From NCBI RefSeq assembly GCF_002163625.1, contig NZ_CP020892.1, forward strand, positions 2,356,001 through 2,420,000: DNA of 64,000 nt. The letters run 5' to 3'. Positions 49,890 through 59,404 of this stretch are shown here, piece after piece. The translations under genes and the position numbers were made by a program. Under the pieces are notes generated by a model that did not search any database, was not told the origin of the DNA, and saw nothing but the letters and a program-made list of their open reading frames with translations. Positions within the stretch are counted from its first letter, which is position 1. Each line of letters begins with the position of its first letter. The stretch is from Pseudomonas sp. M30-35. GTDB lineage: Bacteria; Pseudomonadota; Gammaproteobacteria; Pseudomonadales; Pseudomonadaceae.

Positions 49890-51482
49890 GTGACATCGGA
49901 CCCTGCTGCATCGGCCTGGAGCCCGCTGCGCCATTCCACCTTTCGCTGGCTATGGATCGCGAGCATCGCATCAAACATCGGTACCTGGATGCACGAAGTG
50001 GGTGCCGGGTGGTTGATGACGAGCCTTTCAGCAAATCCGATTGCGGTCGCTTTGGTACAAGTGGCCGGAGCAGCGCCAATGTTCCTCCTGGCGCTGCCTT
50101 CCGGTGCATTGGCGGATGTGATAGACAAACGGCGCTACCTGCTTGCAGTCCAGCTCTGGATGGCGGCTACGGCGCTCACGCTGACGCTATTGACGGCGGC
50201 GGGATTGGTGACGGTGCCCCTGCTGTTGGCCATGACTGCCTGCATGGGTATCGGCACAGCATTGATGATGCCCGCTTGGTCGGCACTTACCCCTGAGTTG
50301 GTCGACAAGGCAGAGCTGCCCGCTGCGATAGCGCTGTCCAGTGTCGGGATTAACGTCGCTCGGGCAATTGGTCCGGCCATTGCCGGGGTACTGGTCAGCC
50401 TCAGCGGCCCGTGGCTTACCTTTGCGTTGAATGCAGTATCTTTTTTGGCGGTAATGGCAGTGCTTTTCTTCTGGAAAAGACAAGTCGAACCCTCTGTGCT
50501 GCCGGCGGAACGTCTTGTAGGTGCCATGCGCGCTGGATTGGTATTCAGTCTTGAGTCGCCCCCGTTAAAACGGGCTCTGGCTCGAACGTTCGCGTTCTTC
50601 CTGGGCGCCAGTGCAGGAATGGCTCTGCTTCCTTTGCTGGTGCGGGGCGAGATGCAGGGCAGCGCCATGGACTTTGGGCTTTTGCTTGGCAGCGTTGGGG
50701 TTGGCGCCTTGGCAGGGGCGGCGGCATTACCAGCGATTCGCTCCCGCATCAGCAGCCATTTGCTGGTCATTGTCGCCAGCCTGATTTACGCCGGGGTGTT
50801 GGCTGCGCTGGCATTGCTACGTGACCTGATCTGGTTGGTGCCGATCATGGCGTGCAGCGGTGCGGCCTGGATTGCTGTGCTATCGAGCTTGCAGATAGCG
50901 GTCCAGACCGCGGTGCCTTCCTGGGTCAGGGCGCGAGTACTCTCGGTTTATATTCTCGTATTCTTCGGCAGCATGGCGGCAGGCGGAGTTCTGTGGGGCG
51001 CCGTCGCTAGCCATTACGATATAGGGTTCGCCTTGCTTTGCGCCAGTGCCACTCTGATTGCTGGAATACTCGTAACGCTGCGCCTGACGTTGCCGGTGAC
51101 CGAGGCTGAAGACATAACGCCTTCGCTACATTGGCCAATGCCCAGCCCCCCAAAGGAAGAGGGCAACGACCGAGGGCCGGTGATGGTGACGTTGGAGTAT
51201 TCCATCAATCTTGCAGATGCAGAGCCGTTCACGCGTGCCATGCAAGAGGTCCGGGCGATGCGCAGGCGTAGCGGGGCGCTGACCTGGGGATTGGTGCAGA
51301 ACACCGAAAACCCTGATAACTGGTTGGAGTTCTTTATTGATGGCTCCTGGCTGGAGCACATGCGTCATCATGGACGTGTCACCAAGGCGGATCAGCGCAT
51401 TGAATCAGCTGCGCGACGCTTTCAGCAGCCGGGCGTGGAGCTTGTGATAAAGCACCACCTCATGTACGTAGCGCGTCGCTGA
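49890..51482 (+). CDS. MFS exporter with C-terminal ABM-like domain
   Basis: A 530-residue protein. The first ~410 residues are a twelve-span MFS_3 (EntS-like) exporter beginning SPLRHSTFRWLWIASIASNI. The last ~100 form an ABM-like alpha/beta fold (MVTLEYSINLADAEPFTRAM to HHLMYVARR). GTG 49890 was taken because the family N-terminus starts a few residues later. GTG 49833 would overlap the amidohydrolase gene. Neither has a clear ribosome site. It probably exports the product of the neighbouring hydrolases or a toxic compound they act upon. Confidence 0.83.
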   Translation: MTSDPAASAWSPLRHSTFRWLWIASIASNIGTWMHEVGAGWLMTSLSANPIAVALVQVAGAAPMFLLALPSGALADVIDKRRYLLAVQLWMAATALTLTLLTAAGLVTVPLLLAMTACMGIGTALMMPAWSALTPELVDKAELPAAIALSSVGINVARAIGPAIAGVLVSLSGPWLTFALNAVSFLAVMAVLFFWKRQVEPSVLPAERLVGAMRAGLVFSLESPPLKRALARTFAFFLGASAGMALLPLLVRGEMQGSAMDFGLLLGSVGVGALAGAAALPAIRSRISSHLLVIVASLIYAGVLAALALLRDLIWLVPIMACSGAAWIAVLSSLQIAVQTAVPSWVRARVLSVYILVFFGSMAAGGVLWGAVASHYDIGFALLCASATLIAGILVTLRLTLPVTEAEDITPSLHWPMPSPPKEEGNDRGPVMVTLEYSINLADAEPFTRAMQEVRAMRRRSGALTWGLVQNTENPDNWLEFFIDGSWLEHMRHHGRVTKADQRIESAARRFQQPGVELVIKHHLMYVARR

Positions 51483-51491
51483 TTACTGGCC

Positions 51492-52268
51492 GTGGGTTAC
51501 CAGGTCTGTTTTATTCAGGGCGATTGGTTGGTTCCAGCGGTCTGGGAAAAATTCGAGCGCCATTTCAAGGCCTGTGGCTACACCTGTTGTGTGCTGTCGT
51601 TACCCGCCCAAGGCGAGCAAGGTTGGTACCGGGTTCTGCACGCTAAGGATGCAAGATCATCGCCCCTTAAAGGTCTAGTGGACTTTTACGCTGACCAGAT
51701 TGCAGCCCTCCCGGCACCGCCTGTGCTGATTGGCCATGCGCTGGGTGGGCTGATCGTTCAGCTGTTGCTGGACCGTGGTCTGGGTGTGGCTGGCATCGCG
51801 ATAGCTCCGCGTCCACCTCAGTGCGTTTTCCCTGGCATTCTTTCGCTGCTGCAAATATTAACTGCAAGAACTGAGCGACTGCATGGCATGCGCTTTATGC
51901 GCATGGCGCCTGCACAATTCTCCCGCCGCATAGGGTATCCGGCATCCCGGCGGACACCCGGCCCGCTATATGAACAGCTGGTGAGTAGAGTCCCGCAAAA
52001 ACTGATGGTGACAGTCGCATTCGGTGTGGGTAGCAGACTGCTCTTTAACCACGAACGCGGCCCCTTATTACTGATTTCCGCTGGTGATGATCGTATGGTT
52101 GCCAGTTCTGTAGTTTTGGCCAACTATCTTTATCAGAGACGGTCATTAGCGCCGACTGATTTCATCTCGTTTCCCGGCTACGGTCACCTGCTCATAACGC
52201 AGCCGGGTTGGGAGCAGGTCGCGGATCGAATCATTGAATGGCTTCAGCGTCAGTTGGGCTGGTTTTAA
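51492..52268 (+). CDS. Alpha/beta hydrolase lacking the nucleophile serine
   Basis: A 258-residue alpha/beta-hydrolase-fold protein. The nucleophile elbow reads GHALGGLIVQLL where active relatives have GHSxGG, so serine is replaced by alanine. A general-base Asp (LLISAGDDRMV) and the catalytic His (FPGYGHLLITQPGW) remain in the C-terminal half. The missing nucleophile suggests a pseudoenzyme or binding protein, or a sequence error. GTG 51492 starts 9 nt after the MFS stop. Confidence 0.82.
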   Translation: MGYQVCFIQGDWLVPAVWEKFERHFKACGYTCCVLSLPAQGEQGWYRVLHAKDARSSPLKGLVDFYADQIAALPAPPVLIGHALGGLIVQLLLDRGLGVAGIAIAPRPPQCVFPGILSLLQILTARTERLHGMRFMRMAPAQFSRRIGYPASRRTPGPLYEQLVSRVPQKLMVTVAFGVGSRLLFNHERGPLLLISAGDDRMVASSVVLANYLYQRRSLAPTDFISFPGYGHLLITQPGWEQVADRIIEWLQRQLGWF

Positions 52269-52322
52269 TGCCGCCCACAGGCGTAGTACTCAATACAAGG
52301 CGCGTGCTAGCACGTGCCGTAG

Positions 52323-55300
52323 GTGCATTCCTTGCGAAAATATGTGGTTGTACTGCTGAGCCTTGTGCTCGGTTGCCTTGCATGCTCAAGCGTAGCGGCG
52401 CGCATCTCGAATGAAATGGATCATCGCCGCTGGACTGCCAGCGACCGCGCGCCAAGCGCTGTGGGCGCGCTTGCGCAAACTGCTGATGGCTATCTTTGGC
52501 TGGGAACGCATGATTCCTTATATCGCTTCGATGGCTTCGAGTTCGAGAAATTCACGTCTGCAGACGGTGAACCGCTCGGCGTGGTCTCGGCGCTTCTGAG
52601 TACCAGCAATGGTCTGTGGGTAGGTTTTCGTGCCGGTGGAGCTCGTTTGATCAGCGCAAACGGCGTGCTGCAACCGCTTGATCCAGGCCTTCCTGATGGA
52701 GTGGTATACAGCATGGCCGAGGACCAGCAAGGGCAGGTTTGGGTCGCGGCGGATGATGGTCTCGCCCGGCATGACGGGACGGGTTGGCATCTGGTTGGCA
52801 AGGATGCGGGCTTTCCAGACCTCCATGCCCGGGCGGTGCACGTCGATGCAGATGGCTATGTATGGGCGGCAAGCAAGGAGCAATTATATGTGCTTCCCCC
52901 AGGTGCCCATGTATTCATACCGGTCAGCATCAAAATTCAATCGGTCAGCAAAATAACATCAACCCCTGAAGGCGATATATGGATAACTGATCGTGCCAAG
53001 GACCATGTACTGCAACTGAAAAAAACAGGGTATGCCGAGGTTGAATTCAAAGAGATACCGGCATCCCGCGCGGTGAGCGTTGTTGTGGATGATCAGGGAA
53101 ATGCTTGGCTGGGGACACTCGCATCCGGCGTGCACTACTTGCCAGTCGGAGAGACGCCGAAGGCTGCCGAGGGTAAAAATGCAGTTAACTCATACACCGC
53201 TCTCGACGGGCTCAGTTCTAATAATGTATTGGCCCAGCTCATCGACCGTGATGGCACCCTATGGGTGGGTACGGATGCAGGCCTGGATCGACTCACGCGT
53301 AAAACACTGTCTCCGTTAGTTTTGCCCGGCGGGGTAGGTGGTCACGCGTTGGCGGTGGGTAGTGATGGTTGGTTATGGGTCGGCTCTGACAATGGTCAGC
53401 TAATTGGCCTGCGGGGCAACAGTCAGTCCATCTTTGAGTTGGACATGCCGATCACTACGCTAGTAAACAGTCAGGAACACGGCTTGTTGATTGGCGGGCA
53501 CCGGGGGATTTTTTCGCTTTCAAACGACGGGCCGCGGCGCATCGCAACGTTACCTGTCGAATCCGCTCGTGAAGCTGCCGTCAGGGCCATGACGGTCGGT
53601 AAGAATGGCGATATATGGGTCTCAATCAATCGAGTGGGGCTTTTCGTCTGGGCTGATCAGCAATGGCGACGCATTGAGCCGGTCAGCGATTCCGGACGGC
53701 AGGTGATGCCTGTCACTGCTTCCCGAGACCTGGCGGGCAAACTGTGGTTCGGCTACCGGGATAATCTTCTGGTGTCCGTTGACGAGCAGAAGATCACACG
53801 CTGGAGCGAGCAGGAAGGCCTGGACATCGGCCATGTCACGGCGATGCTGCATTTGCCTGGACGCACCTGGGTAGGTGGTCAGCATGGTTTGGCGTATCTC
53901 AAGGATGGACGCTTTCACCGTCTGGATCTGCCAGCGGCCGGGCCCTTTCAGAATATCTACGGGCTCATCGCCGTACCTGCTGAGAAAAACGCAGGAGAAT
54001 CCGGGATGGATCTCTGGGTGCAGAGTCGCAGTGGCATCTTCAAGCTGCCTGCTGCGGAGATCGAGCGGGTAATAGCGGGCGGTGACACTCTTCTGTACAG
54101 CTCGCACGACCAAATTGGCCGACTGCCCATGGATCCATTCAAAGTATTGCCATTGCCCACTGCGGTCCACACGGGAGAAGGCTTGCTGTGGTTTACCACC
54201 GGAAGCGGGGTTGTGCGTATTGATTCATACCAGCCAAGGGGCATGGCACAACCACCTGCAGTGAGGATCAAGGCGCTGACAGCTGATGGAATTGATTTTG
54301 ATATCTCCGCCGCGTCAGTTCGGTTATCAGAGGCGCCGGAAAAGTTGGTTATTACGTATTCCGCATTGAGTCTTGCCTCAACAAAGACCATGCGCTTTCA
54401 ATATCGGCTGAATGGCCATGACACAGAATGGGTCGATGCAGGGAGCTCCCGGCAGGCGGTTTTTTCACATCTACGAACGGGTGATTACCAATTCCAGGTT
54501 CGTGCGCTTGGCGAGAATGGGCATATAAATCCCCCTGTCGCGACTTTAACCATCATCGTTCCCCAGGTTTTCTATCTACGCCCAGAGTTTTTACTGATAT
54601 TTTCAGTAGCGCTGCTGACGCTTGTGTTCTGGATGTCGCGCATTTATACGCAACGGGAAAAGGCGGCTCTTAGGACCCGCCTTGAGGAGCGCTTTCAGGA
54701 GCGCGAGCGTATTGCGCGCGAGCTGCATGACACCTTGTTACAAAGCGTTCAAGGAATGATGCTCAGTTTCCAGGCGGTCGCGGACAGTCTGCCTGAGGGG
54801 GGCCGTGCTCGCAATTCAATGGAACGGGCGCTGGACCGGGCCGAGCAAGTGATTGCTGAGGGCCGCGACCGAATCACAGGTTTGCGTGGCCAAATGGCGC
54901 CAGTTGAAGATTTAGCCGTTGCGTTTCAAGCGTTGAAGCTGGAAGCCAACGTTCCTTTCTCTGCAACCTACCACGTTATCAACGACGGGGAACCGCTGGC
55001 GCTTCGCTGCGAAGTTCGTGATGCTTTTTACCAGGTGGGCAGAGAAGCGGTTTGCAATTCGCTTCACCATGCGCGGGCTACTCGGATTACCGTTACCTTC
55101 ACATACGCGCCGGGTACGTTCGAGATGCTTGTTGTCGATGATGGAGTCGGCATTGATCCGCTCTATCAGCGAATGCACGGGCGGCCTGAACACGGCGGAC
55201 TGAGAGGCATGTACGAACGCGCCAGCAGAATTGATGCAACCCTGACGATGGTTAGCAATCCCCTGAACGGCACCCGCATTACGCTCTCACTGCCTGGCGC

Positions 55301-55358
55301 CGCTGCCTATGAAAACTCAGTTGGCAGTAAACAGAATCGCTCGAGCAGGGCAGGATAA
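52323..55358 (+). CDS. Sensor histidine kinase with Reg_prop beta-propeller
   Basis: A 1011-residue hybrid-type sensor, NarL/DesK class. It has a signal peptide (residues 1-27, ending SSVAA), periplasmic Reg_prop beta-propeller repeats (many DGYLWLGTHDSL-like blades, about 30-620), a Y_Y_Y domain (about 680-745), one membrane span (LLIFSVALLTLVFWM), and a HisKA_3 dimerisation domain with the phospho-His near residue 802 in ARELHDTLLQ. A C-terminal ATPase follows, ending GTRITLSLPG with VDDGVGI and GGLRGMYERA. The propeller probably senses an extracellular carbohydrate or other ligand. The next gene is its response regulator. Confidence 0.92.
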   Translation: MHSLRKYVVVLLSLVLGCLACSSVAARISNEMDHRRWTASDRAPSAVGALAQTADGYLWLGTHDSLYRFDGFEFEKFTSADGEPLGVVSALLSTSNGLWVGFRAGGARLISANGVLQPLDPGLPDGVVYSMAEDQQGQVWVAADDGLARHDGTGWHLVGKDAGFPDLHARAVHVDADGYVWAASKEQLYVLPPGAHVFIPVSIKIQSVSKITSTPEGDIWITDRAKDHVLQLKKTGYAEVEFKEIPASRAVSVVVDDQGNAWLGTLASGVHYLPVGETPKAAEGKNAVNSYTALDGLSSNNVLAQLIDRDGTLWVGTDAGLDRLTRKTLSPLVLPGGVGGHALAVGSDGWLWVGSDNGQLIGLRGNSQSIFELDMPITTLVNSQEHGLLIGGHRGIFSLSNDGPRRIATLPVESAREAAVRAMTVGKNGDIWVSINRVGLFVWADQQWRRIEPVSDSGRQVMPVTASRDLAGKLWFGYRDNLLVSVDEQKITRWSEQEGLDIGHVTAMLHLPGRTWVGGQHGLAYLKDGRFHRLDLPAAGPFQNIYGLIAVPAEKNAGESGMDLWVQSRSGIFKLPAAEIERVIAGGDTLLYSSHDQIGRLPMDPFKVLPLPTAVHTGEGLLWFTTGSGVVRIDSYQPRGMAQPPAVRIKALTADGIDFDISAASVRLSEAPEKLVITYSALSLASTKTMRFQYRLNGHDTEWVDAGSSRQAVFSHLRTGDYQFQVRALGENGHINPPVATLTIIVPQVFYLRPEFLLIFSVALLTLVFWMSRIYTQREKAALRTRLEERFQERERIARELHDTLLQSVQGMMLSFQAVADSLPEGGRARNSMERALDRAEQVIAEGRDRITGLRGQMAPVEDLAVAFQALKLEANVPFSATYHVINDGEPLALRCEVRDAFYQVGREAVCNSLHHARATRITVTFTYAPGTFEMLVVDDGVGIDPLYQRMHGRPEHGGLRGMYERASRIDATLTMVSNPLNGTRITLSLPGAAAYENSVGSKQNRSSRAG

Positions 55359-55362
55359 ACCT

Positions 55363-56001
55363 ATGGTAGATCACAAGAGCCCCATCACCGTGTTGATAGT
55401 GGACGACCATCCGCTGATACGGGAGGGTATTGAAGCTGTAGTGGGTGGTTACGACGATATCACCGTGGTGGGGGAGGCCTGTAACGGGCTTGAGGCAATC
55501 CGGCTATACCGAATAACACAACCAGATGTCACGCTTATGGATGTACAGATGCCTGAGCTAAACGGAATTGGCGCAATCAGCTCCATCATGTCTGAGTTCC
55601 CGCAAGCTCGAATTGCTGTGCTCACGACCTACCGAGGGGATGTCAGGGCGTTACAAGCTATCAAGGCGGGGGCGCGTGGCTATCTTTTGAAAAGTACGTT
55701 GCGCCACGAACTGATTGAAACCATACGCGACCTGGCCGCCGGCAAGCGCCGTTTCCCTCCGGAAATCGCGGCGGAACTGGCGGCTCACATGGACCAGAAC
55801 GGCCTCACTAATAGAGAGATTCAGGTGCTGCAATATGTCGCCGAAGGCTTGTCGAATAAGGAAACAGCCCTTGCGCTGGCAATAGGTGAAGACACGGTGA
55901 AAGGGCATCTCCGAAATATGATGGATAAGCTGGGCGCTCATAACCGGACTCACGCGGTGACTATCGGTATCCAGCGAGGGATTATCGATCTTCCGCAATA
56001 A
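55363..56001 (+). CDS. NarL/LuxR-type response regulator
   Basis: A 212-residue response regulator with receiver domain, phospho-accepting Asp in VTLMDVQMPELNG (about residue 52) and acidic pair VDDHPL, and a C-terminal LuxR helix-turn-helix (LTNREIQVLQYVAEGLSNKE). ATG 55363 has AGGA 7 nt upstream. The earlier in-frame ATG 55309 lies inside the kinase gene. It surely receives phosphate from the kinase at 52323. Confidence 0.94.
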   Translation: MVDHKSPITVLIVDDHPLIREGIEAVVGGYDDITVVGEACNGLEAIRLYRITQPDVTLMDVQMPELNGIGAISSIMSEFPQARIAVLTTYRGDVRALQAIKAGARGYLLKSTLRHELIETIRDLAAGKRRFPPEIAAELAAHMDQNGLTNREIQVLQYVAEGLSNKETALALAIGEDTVKGHLRNMMDKLGAHNRTHAVTIGIQRGIIDLPQ

Positions 56002-56136
56002 CCCCCCCTTTTAGTGTTGGTTCATCCCAACTCGTTTGGGGCTGTGCGAGGCCCCGGCATAACGCCATCCTGTGCTACTCATGGCGGCGAGTTAAGCGCG
56101 CCACCAAGATTTGATCCCGGCCTAGGAGCGTTAGCT

Positions 56137-56709
56137 ATGAACGGGAATACCAGCGCAAATTACGTATTGAGCAACACCGCCTCTCGTAGTCTCAACGACC
56201 AGAAACAAACGAGACAGCTGCTGACGTTGCTGACGGAGGCGGAGCGAGCCATGCAACGTGATCCAGACATCGCATCGACTTATCTTAGTCAGGCAATTGA
56301 ATTGCTGGCAGTCGACAGTCAAAGCGGACCTATGCCGCATAAAAGCAGGGGTGGGTTGGCTCGATGGCAAATCTCCCGTGTAGACGGATACATAAATGAG
56401 CATGTCGACCATTGCATACGAACAACTGAACTGGCTTCGTTACTGAGTCTGAGCACCAGTCATTTTTCGCATGCGTTCAAACAGACCACCGGCATGACCC
56501 CACTAATGTATGTGACCGCCGCGCGAGTGGAGGCAGCACGGCAATACATGCTGTGTTCAGCGCATTCCTTAAGTGACATTGCGCTTAGCCATGGATTTTA
56601 CGACCAGTCGCATTTTTGCCGAGTATTCAGGCGCGAAACCGGCTTGTCGCCACAAACCTGGCGGAAGCTGCATGCCGTACCGTCTCACTCGCCGCGTTGG
56701 GTCGAATAG
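56137..56709 (+). CDS. AraC-family regulator
   Basis: A 190-residue protein. The N-terminal ~80 residues are Gln/Ala-rich and unlike standard sensor domains. The C-terminal part has two helix-turn-helix units (LASLLSLSTSHFSHAFKQTT, then LSDIALSHGFYDQSHFCRVF, ending RRETGLSPQTWR). ATG 56137 is preceded by TAGGAG. The frame extends to 56014 without support. It may regulate the hydrolase/MFS cluster or the genes to its right. Confidence 0.88.
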   Translation: MNGNTSANYVLSNTASRSLNDQKQTRQLLTLLTEAERAMQRDPDIASTYLSQAIELLAVDSQSGPMPHKSRGGLARWQISRVDGYINEHVDHCIRTTELASLLSLSTSHFSHAFKQTTGMTPLMYVTAARVEAARQYMLCSAHSLSDIALSHGFYDQSHFCRVFRRETGLSPQTWRKLHAVPSHSPRWVE

Positions 56710-56848
56710 CGACGGTCTATTGATCGTCGTTCTGCATACCAGAGACGGATTTAACGTAGAAAAGGGTGTTGAGTAAGCGGTCGAGGCGGTGAGCCCGATG
56801 GTGACAACCTCAAATGTGGTGCCACACTCTAAATATGGAGAAAACCAA

Positions 56849-57139
56849 ATGAGCTCTGTCACTGACAATCGCGCAGAACATCGCTTTGAACTGCAAATCG
56901 AAGGTAATTCAAGCGAGATCGCCGCAGCCTATTACCTGATTAAGGGTGACCGCATCATCCTCACTCATACCGAAGTGCCGCAACAACTATCCGGAAAAGG
57001 GATTGGCTCGCAGCTCGCACGCGGCGTCTTTGATGCAATACGAACGAGTAGTCTCAAGGCTGTTTTACGTTGCCCATTCATGGGAGCCTACTATGCACGT
57101 CATCCCGAATATTCCGACATCGTTGCCGACAAGAGCTGA
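56849..57139 (+). CDS. GNAT-type N-acetyltransferase (small)
   Basis: A 96-residue GNAT-like protein of the YidJ/Gcn5-type small group, with a beta core (AAYYLIKGDRIILTHTEVP) and the acetyl-CoA pocket GKGIGSQLARGVFDAI. GGAGA lies upstream of ATG 56849. It precedes a pirin gene by 14 nt in the same orientation. The target is unknown. Confidence 0.85.
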   Translation: MSSVTDNRAEHRFELQIEGNSSEIAAAYYLIKGDRIILTHTEVPQQLSGKGIGSQLARGVFDAIRTSSLKAVLRCPFMGAYYARHPEYSDIVADKS

Positions 57140-57153
57140 ACAGGAGCCTCAAA

Positions 57154-58032
57154 ATGATTGAAATGATTATTGAACAGCGGCGTCGCAACCTCGGCGGCGG
57201 CATGGAAGTGGGTCGTGTGCTGCCCTTCGCAAAGCAACGCATGGTTGGTCCCTTCATCTTTTTCGATCATATGGGGCCGCTCGATATCGCGGCAGGCGTC
57301 GATCGTAGCATCGACGTTCGCCCGCATCCGCACATCGGTCTATCCACCGTGACCTACCTGTTTTCTGGCGAGGTAATGCACCGTGACAGTCTTGGCTACG
57401 AACAGCCGATTCGGCCGCAGGAGGTCAACTGGATGACAGCGGGGCGCGGCATTACGCACAGTGAGCGGTTCGAGCACGCCCGCGCGCATGGCGATCACCT
57501 GCATGGCATCCAGGCTTGGGTCGCGTTGCCGACCGAGCAGGAGGAGATCGCGCCGTCTTTCTCACATCATGCCGGCCTCGATTTGCCACAGTGGAACGAT
57601 GCCGGTGTGGTCGGGCAGCTCATCGCCGGTAGCGCCTATGGTTTAACTGCCAGCGCTGAAATCCATTCACCGCTTTTCTACGCGCATCTCGACATGGCGC
57701 CAGGGGCGACCGCCGAAATTCCTGGCGGACACAAGGAACGCGCACTCTACATCGCAACTGGCGCGGTGGAGCTGAATGGTACGCGCTACGAGAGCGGGAG
57801 GATGCTGGTGCTCGACTCGGCTGCCTCGCGCGTGCGCGCCTTGGAACACTCTAACGTTATGGTACTTGGCGGTGAGCCCATCGGCGAACGGTTCCTTTAT
57901 TGGAACTTCGTTTCATCCTCGAAGGATCGGCTCGCTCAGGCGGCTTCGGACTGGCAGGCCGGAAGAATGAAACTACCCGATGCAGACGATGCAGAGTTCA
58001 TTCCACTACCGGACGACAAGGGAATGGGATGA
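57154..58032 (+). CDS. Pirin family protein
   Basis: A 292-residue bicupin of the pirin family (YhhW-like, quercetin dioxygenase type in E. coli). The N-terminal cupin has metal-ligand candidates in DVRPHPHIGLSTVTYLF (two His) and MHRDS, with HSERFE carrying a further His. The C-terminal cupin begins around residue 175. ATG 57154 follows CAGGAG and belongs with the acetyltransferase upstream. Confidence 0.92.
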   Translation: MIEMIIEQRRRNLGGGMEVGRVLPFAKQRMVGPFIFFDHMGPLDIAAGVDRSIDVRPHPHIGLSTVTYLFSGEVMHRDSLGYEQPIRPQEVNWMTAGRGITHSERFEHARAHGDHLHGIQAWVALPTEQEEIAPSFSHHAGLDLPQWNDAGVVGQLIAGSAYGLTASAEIHSPLFYAHLDMAPGATAEIPGGHKERALYIATGAVELNGTRYESGRMLVLDSAASRVRALEHSNVMVLGGEPIGERFLYWNFVSSSKDRLAQAASDWQAGRMKLPDADDAEFIPLPDDKGMG

Positions 58033-58194
58033 TTGCAGACGCTTCAGATTTTATTTGGGACAAGCCATTGACCTGTTGACGGTGGCGACCAACCGGGCTG
58101 TTTTGTTCGCGCAGGGTCAGCTTGTCCAGCATTATCCGCTTGATTTCACTAGACTCACCCTGCCTCAGCGTGGCGAATCAGTAGGCTGCTCATC
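58033..58194. other. Short gap between pirin and carbonic anhydrase stop codons
   Basis: No gene accepted. Confidence 0.4.
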
Positions 58195-58755
58195 TTAGAA
58201 CTCGTTCTGCAGGGCTTTGTAGCCGCGCACCAAGTCGATATTGGTGCGCGCTACGTCTTCGGAAAACTCGGTAGCCGAGACGCTGACTTTGGGCAGTTGA
58301 CTCAAGTCTGTGCGTGGGCCGATGCGTTGGGTCGAGGTGACATGGAAGCCGGCTGGCAAGTCACAGCCATCAACCACGGCGTTGTGTCGGACCACACAAC
58401 CATCGCCAACGCTGCAGTTGAACACCACGCTATTGAAGCCGATAAACACCCGATCGCCCACGCTGCAGGGGCCATGAATGATTGAGCGGTGGGCGATGGA
58501 GGTGTGCTCGCCGATGGTCACCGCCGCGCCGGACTTGGAGTGGATCACCACGCCGTCCTGAATATTGGAATTGGCACCGATGACGATCGGTTGCATATCA
58601 CCGTTCTCGTCCACTTCGTCGGCGCGAATTACCGCATAGGGGCCGACGAACACGTTGTCATGGATGATCACCTTGCCGCAGATGATTGCAGTTTTATCAA
58701 CATAGGCGGACTCAGCAATGACCGGCAGATGGCCAGATGGGTTTTTGCGGATCAT
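58195..58755 (-). CDS. Gamma carbonic anhydrase family protein
   Basis: A 186-residue left-handed beta-helix protein with hexapeptide repeats (about residues 15-135). Typical metal-site His residues sit in [26 protein letters not shown] and [10 protein letters not shown]-terminal helix follows. It is the gamma class of carbonic anhydrase-like proteins, known as zinc-sparing paralogues in Zur-controlled clusters. ATG 58755 marks the family start. Upstream frame extension overlaps yidD and is unlikely. It is the last gene of the folE2 operon. Confidence 0.88.
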   Translation of the reverse strand: MIRKNPSGHLPVIAESAYVDKTAIICGKVIIHDNVFVGPYAVIRADEVDENGDMQPIVIGANSNIQDGVVIHSKSGAAVTIGEHTSIAHRSIIHGPCSVGDRVFIGFNSVVFNCSVGDGCVVRHNAVVDGCDLPAGFHVTSTQRIGPRTDLSQLPKVSVSATEFSEDVARTNIDLVRGYKALQNEF

Positions 58756-58991
58756 GGGTTTTACTCTGTAGGTGGGTGCGCGGTGGTACCGGGGCGTAAA
58801 CGCCTGGATGCCAAGGGTGACAGCGGCCCAGACGACGCAAGACCAGCCCGCCGCCGCGCAGGACGCAATGGCTGTTGATGGCTTCGATGGCATAGAGTGA
58901 GCCGCTCGGGTGGAAACGGCAGCGCGGCCCCAGTGGTGGGCTGATCAGGTACTGAGATAAGGCGTACCAGGCTAATCAACAGGCGTTTCAT
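58712..58991 (-). pseudogene. YidD-like paralogue, frameshifted
   Basis: The first frame starts [11 protein letters not shown] at ATG 58991. It changes frame near 58955 (an extra base in the run CGCCTTATCTCAGTAC), after which the second frame continues uninterrupted as [31 protein letters not shown] and [11 protein letters not shown] to TGA 58714-58712. This is the YidD (membrane insertion factor) family. A Cys usually present after FHPS is Gly here. The gene may be dead, or the base may be a sequencing error. It lies between hisI2 and the carbonic anhydrase gene. Confidence 0.75.
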
Positions 58992-58996
58992 TCGTT

Positions 58997-59404
58997 TCAT
59001 TGCGCCACGCTGATCACGCATACCCGCTCGTCGCGAATGGCGTTGTAGAAACAATTGGGCCGCCCGGTATGGCAGGCAGGCCCCAGTTGCTCGACCTTGA
59101 GCAGCAGGGCATCACCATCACAATCCAGACGTGCTTCGATCAGCCGCTGATGATTGCCGCTGCTTTCGCCTTTGCGCCACAGTTGCTGGCGTGAGCGCGA
59201 CCAGTAGCAGACTTGACGCGTGGCCAAGGTTTCTTCCAGCGCAGGTCGGCTTATCCACGCCAGCATAAGCACGTCACCTGTGTCGTACTGCTGGGCGATG
59301 GCGGCTATCAAACCGTCAGCATTCCAAGGGATAGCGTCCAGCACGGCAGCCAGAGGTCGGCTGTCGCCGATCCCTGCCTGCTCTAATTCAAGCCACAAAC
59401 TCAT
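58997..59404 (-). CDS. hisI2: Phosphoribosyl-AMP cyclohydrolase paralogue (HisI)
   Basis: A 135-residue HisI-fold enzyme of histidine synthesis step 3 (phosphoribosyl-AMP to the ring-opened form). Motifs: WSRSRQQLWRKGESSGN, the RLDCDGDALLLKVEQLGPAC metal site and HTGRPNCFYNA. Its place in a zinc-starvation operon suggests a second copy that replaces or complements the main HisI when zinc is scarce. The start overlaps the SBP stop (59401-59404). The symbol is contextual. Confidence 0.88.
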   Translation of the reverse strand: MSLWLELEQAGIGDSRPLAAVLDAIPWNADGLIAAIAQQYDTGDVLMLAWISRPALEETLATRQVCYWSRSRQQLWRKGESSGNHQRLIEARLDCDGDALLLKVEQLGPACHTGRPNCFYNAIRDERVCVISVAQ

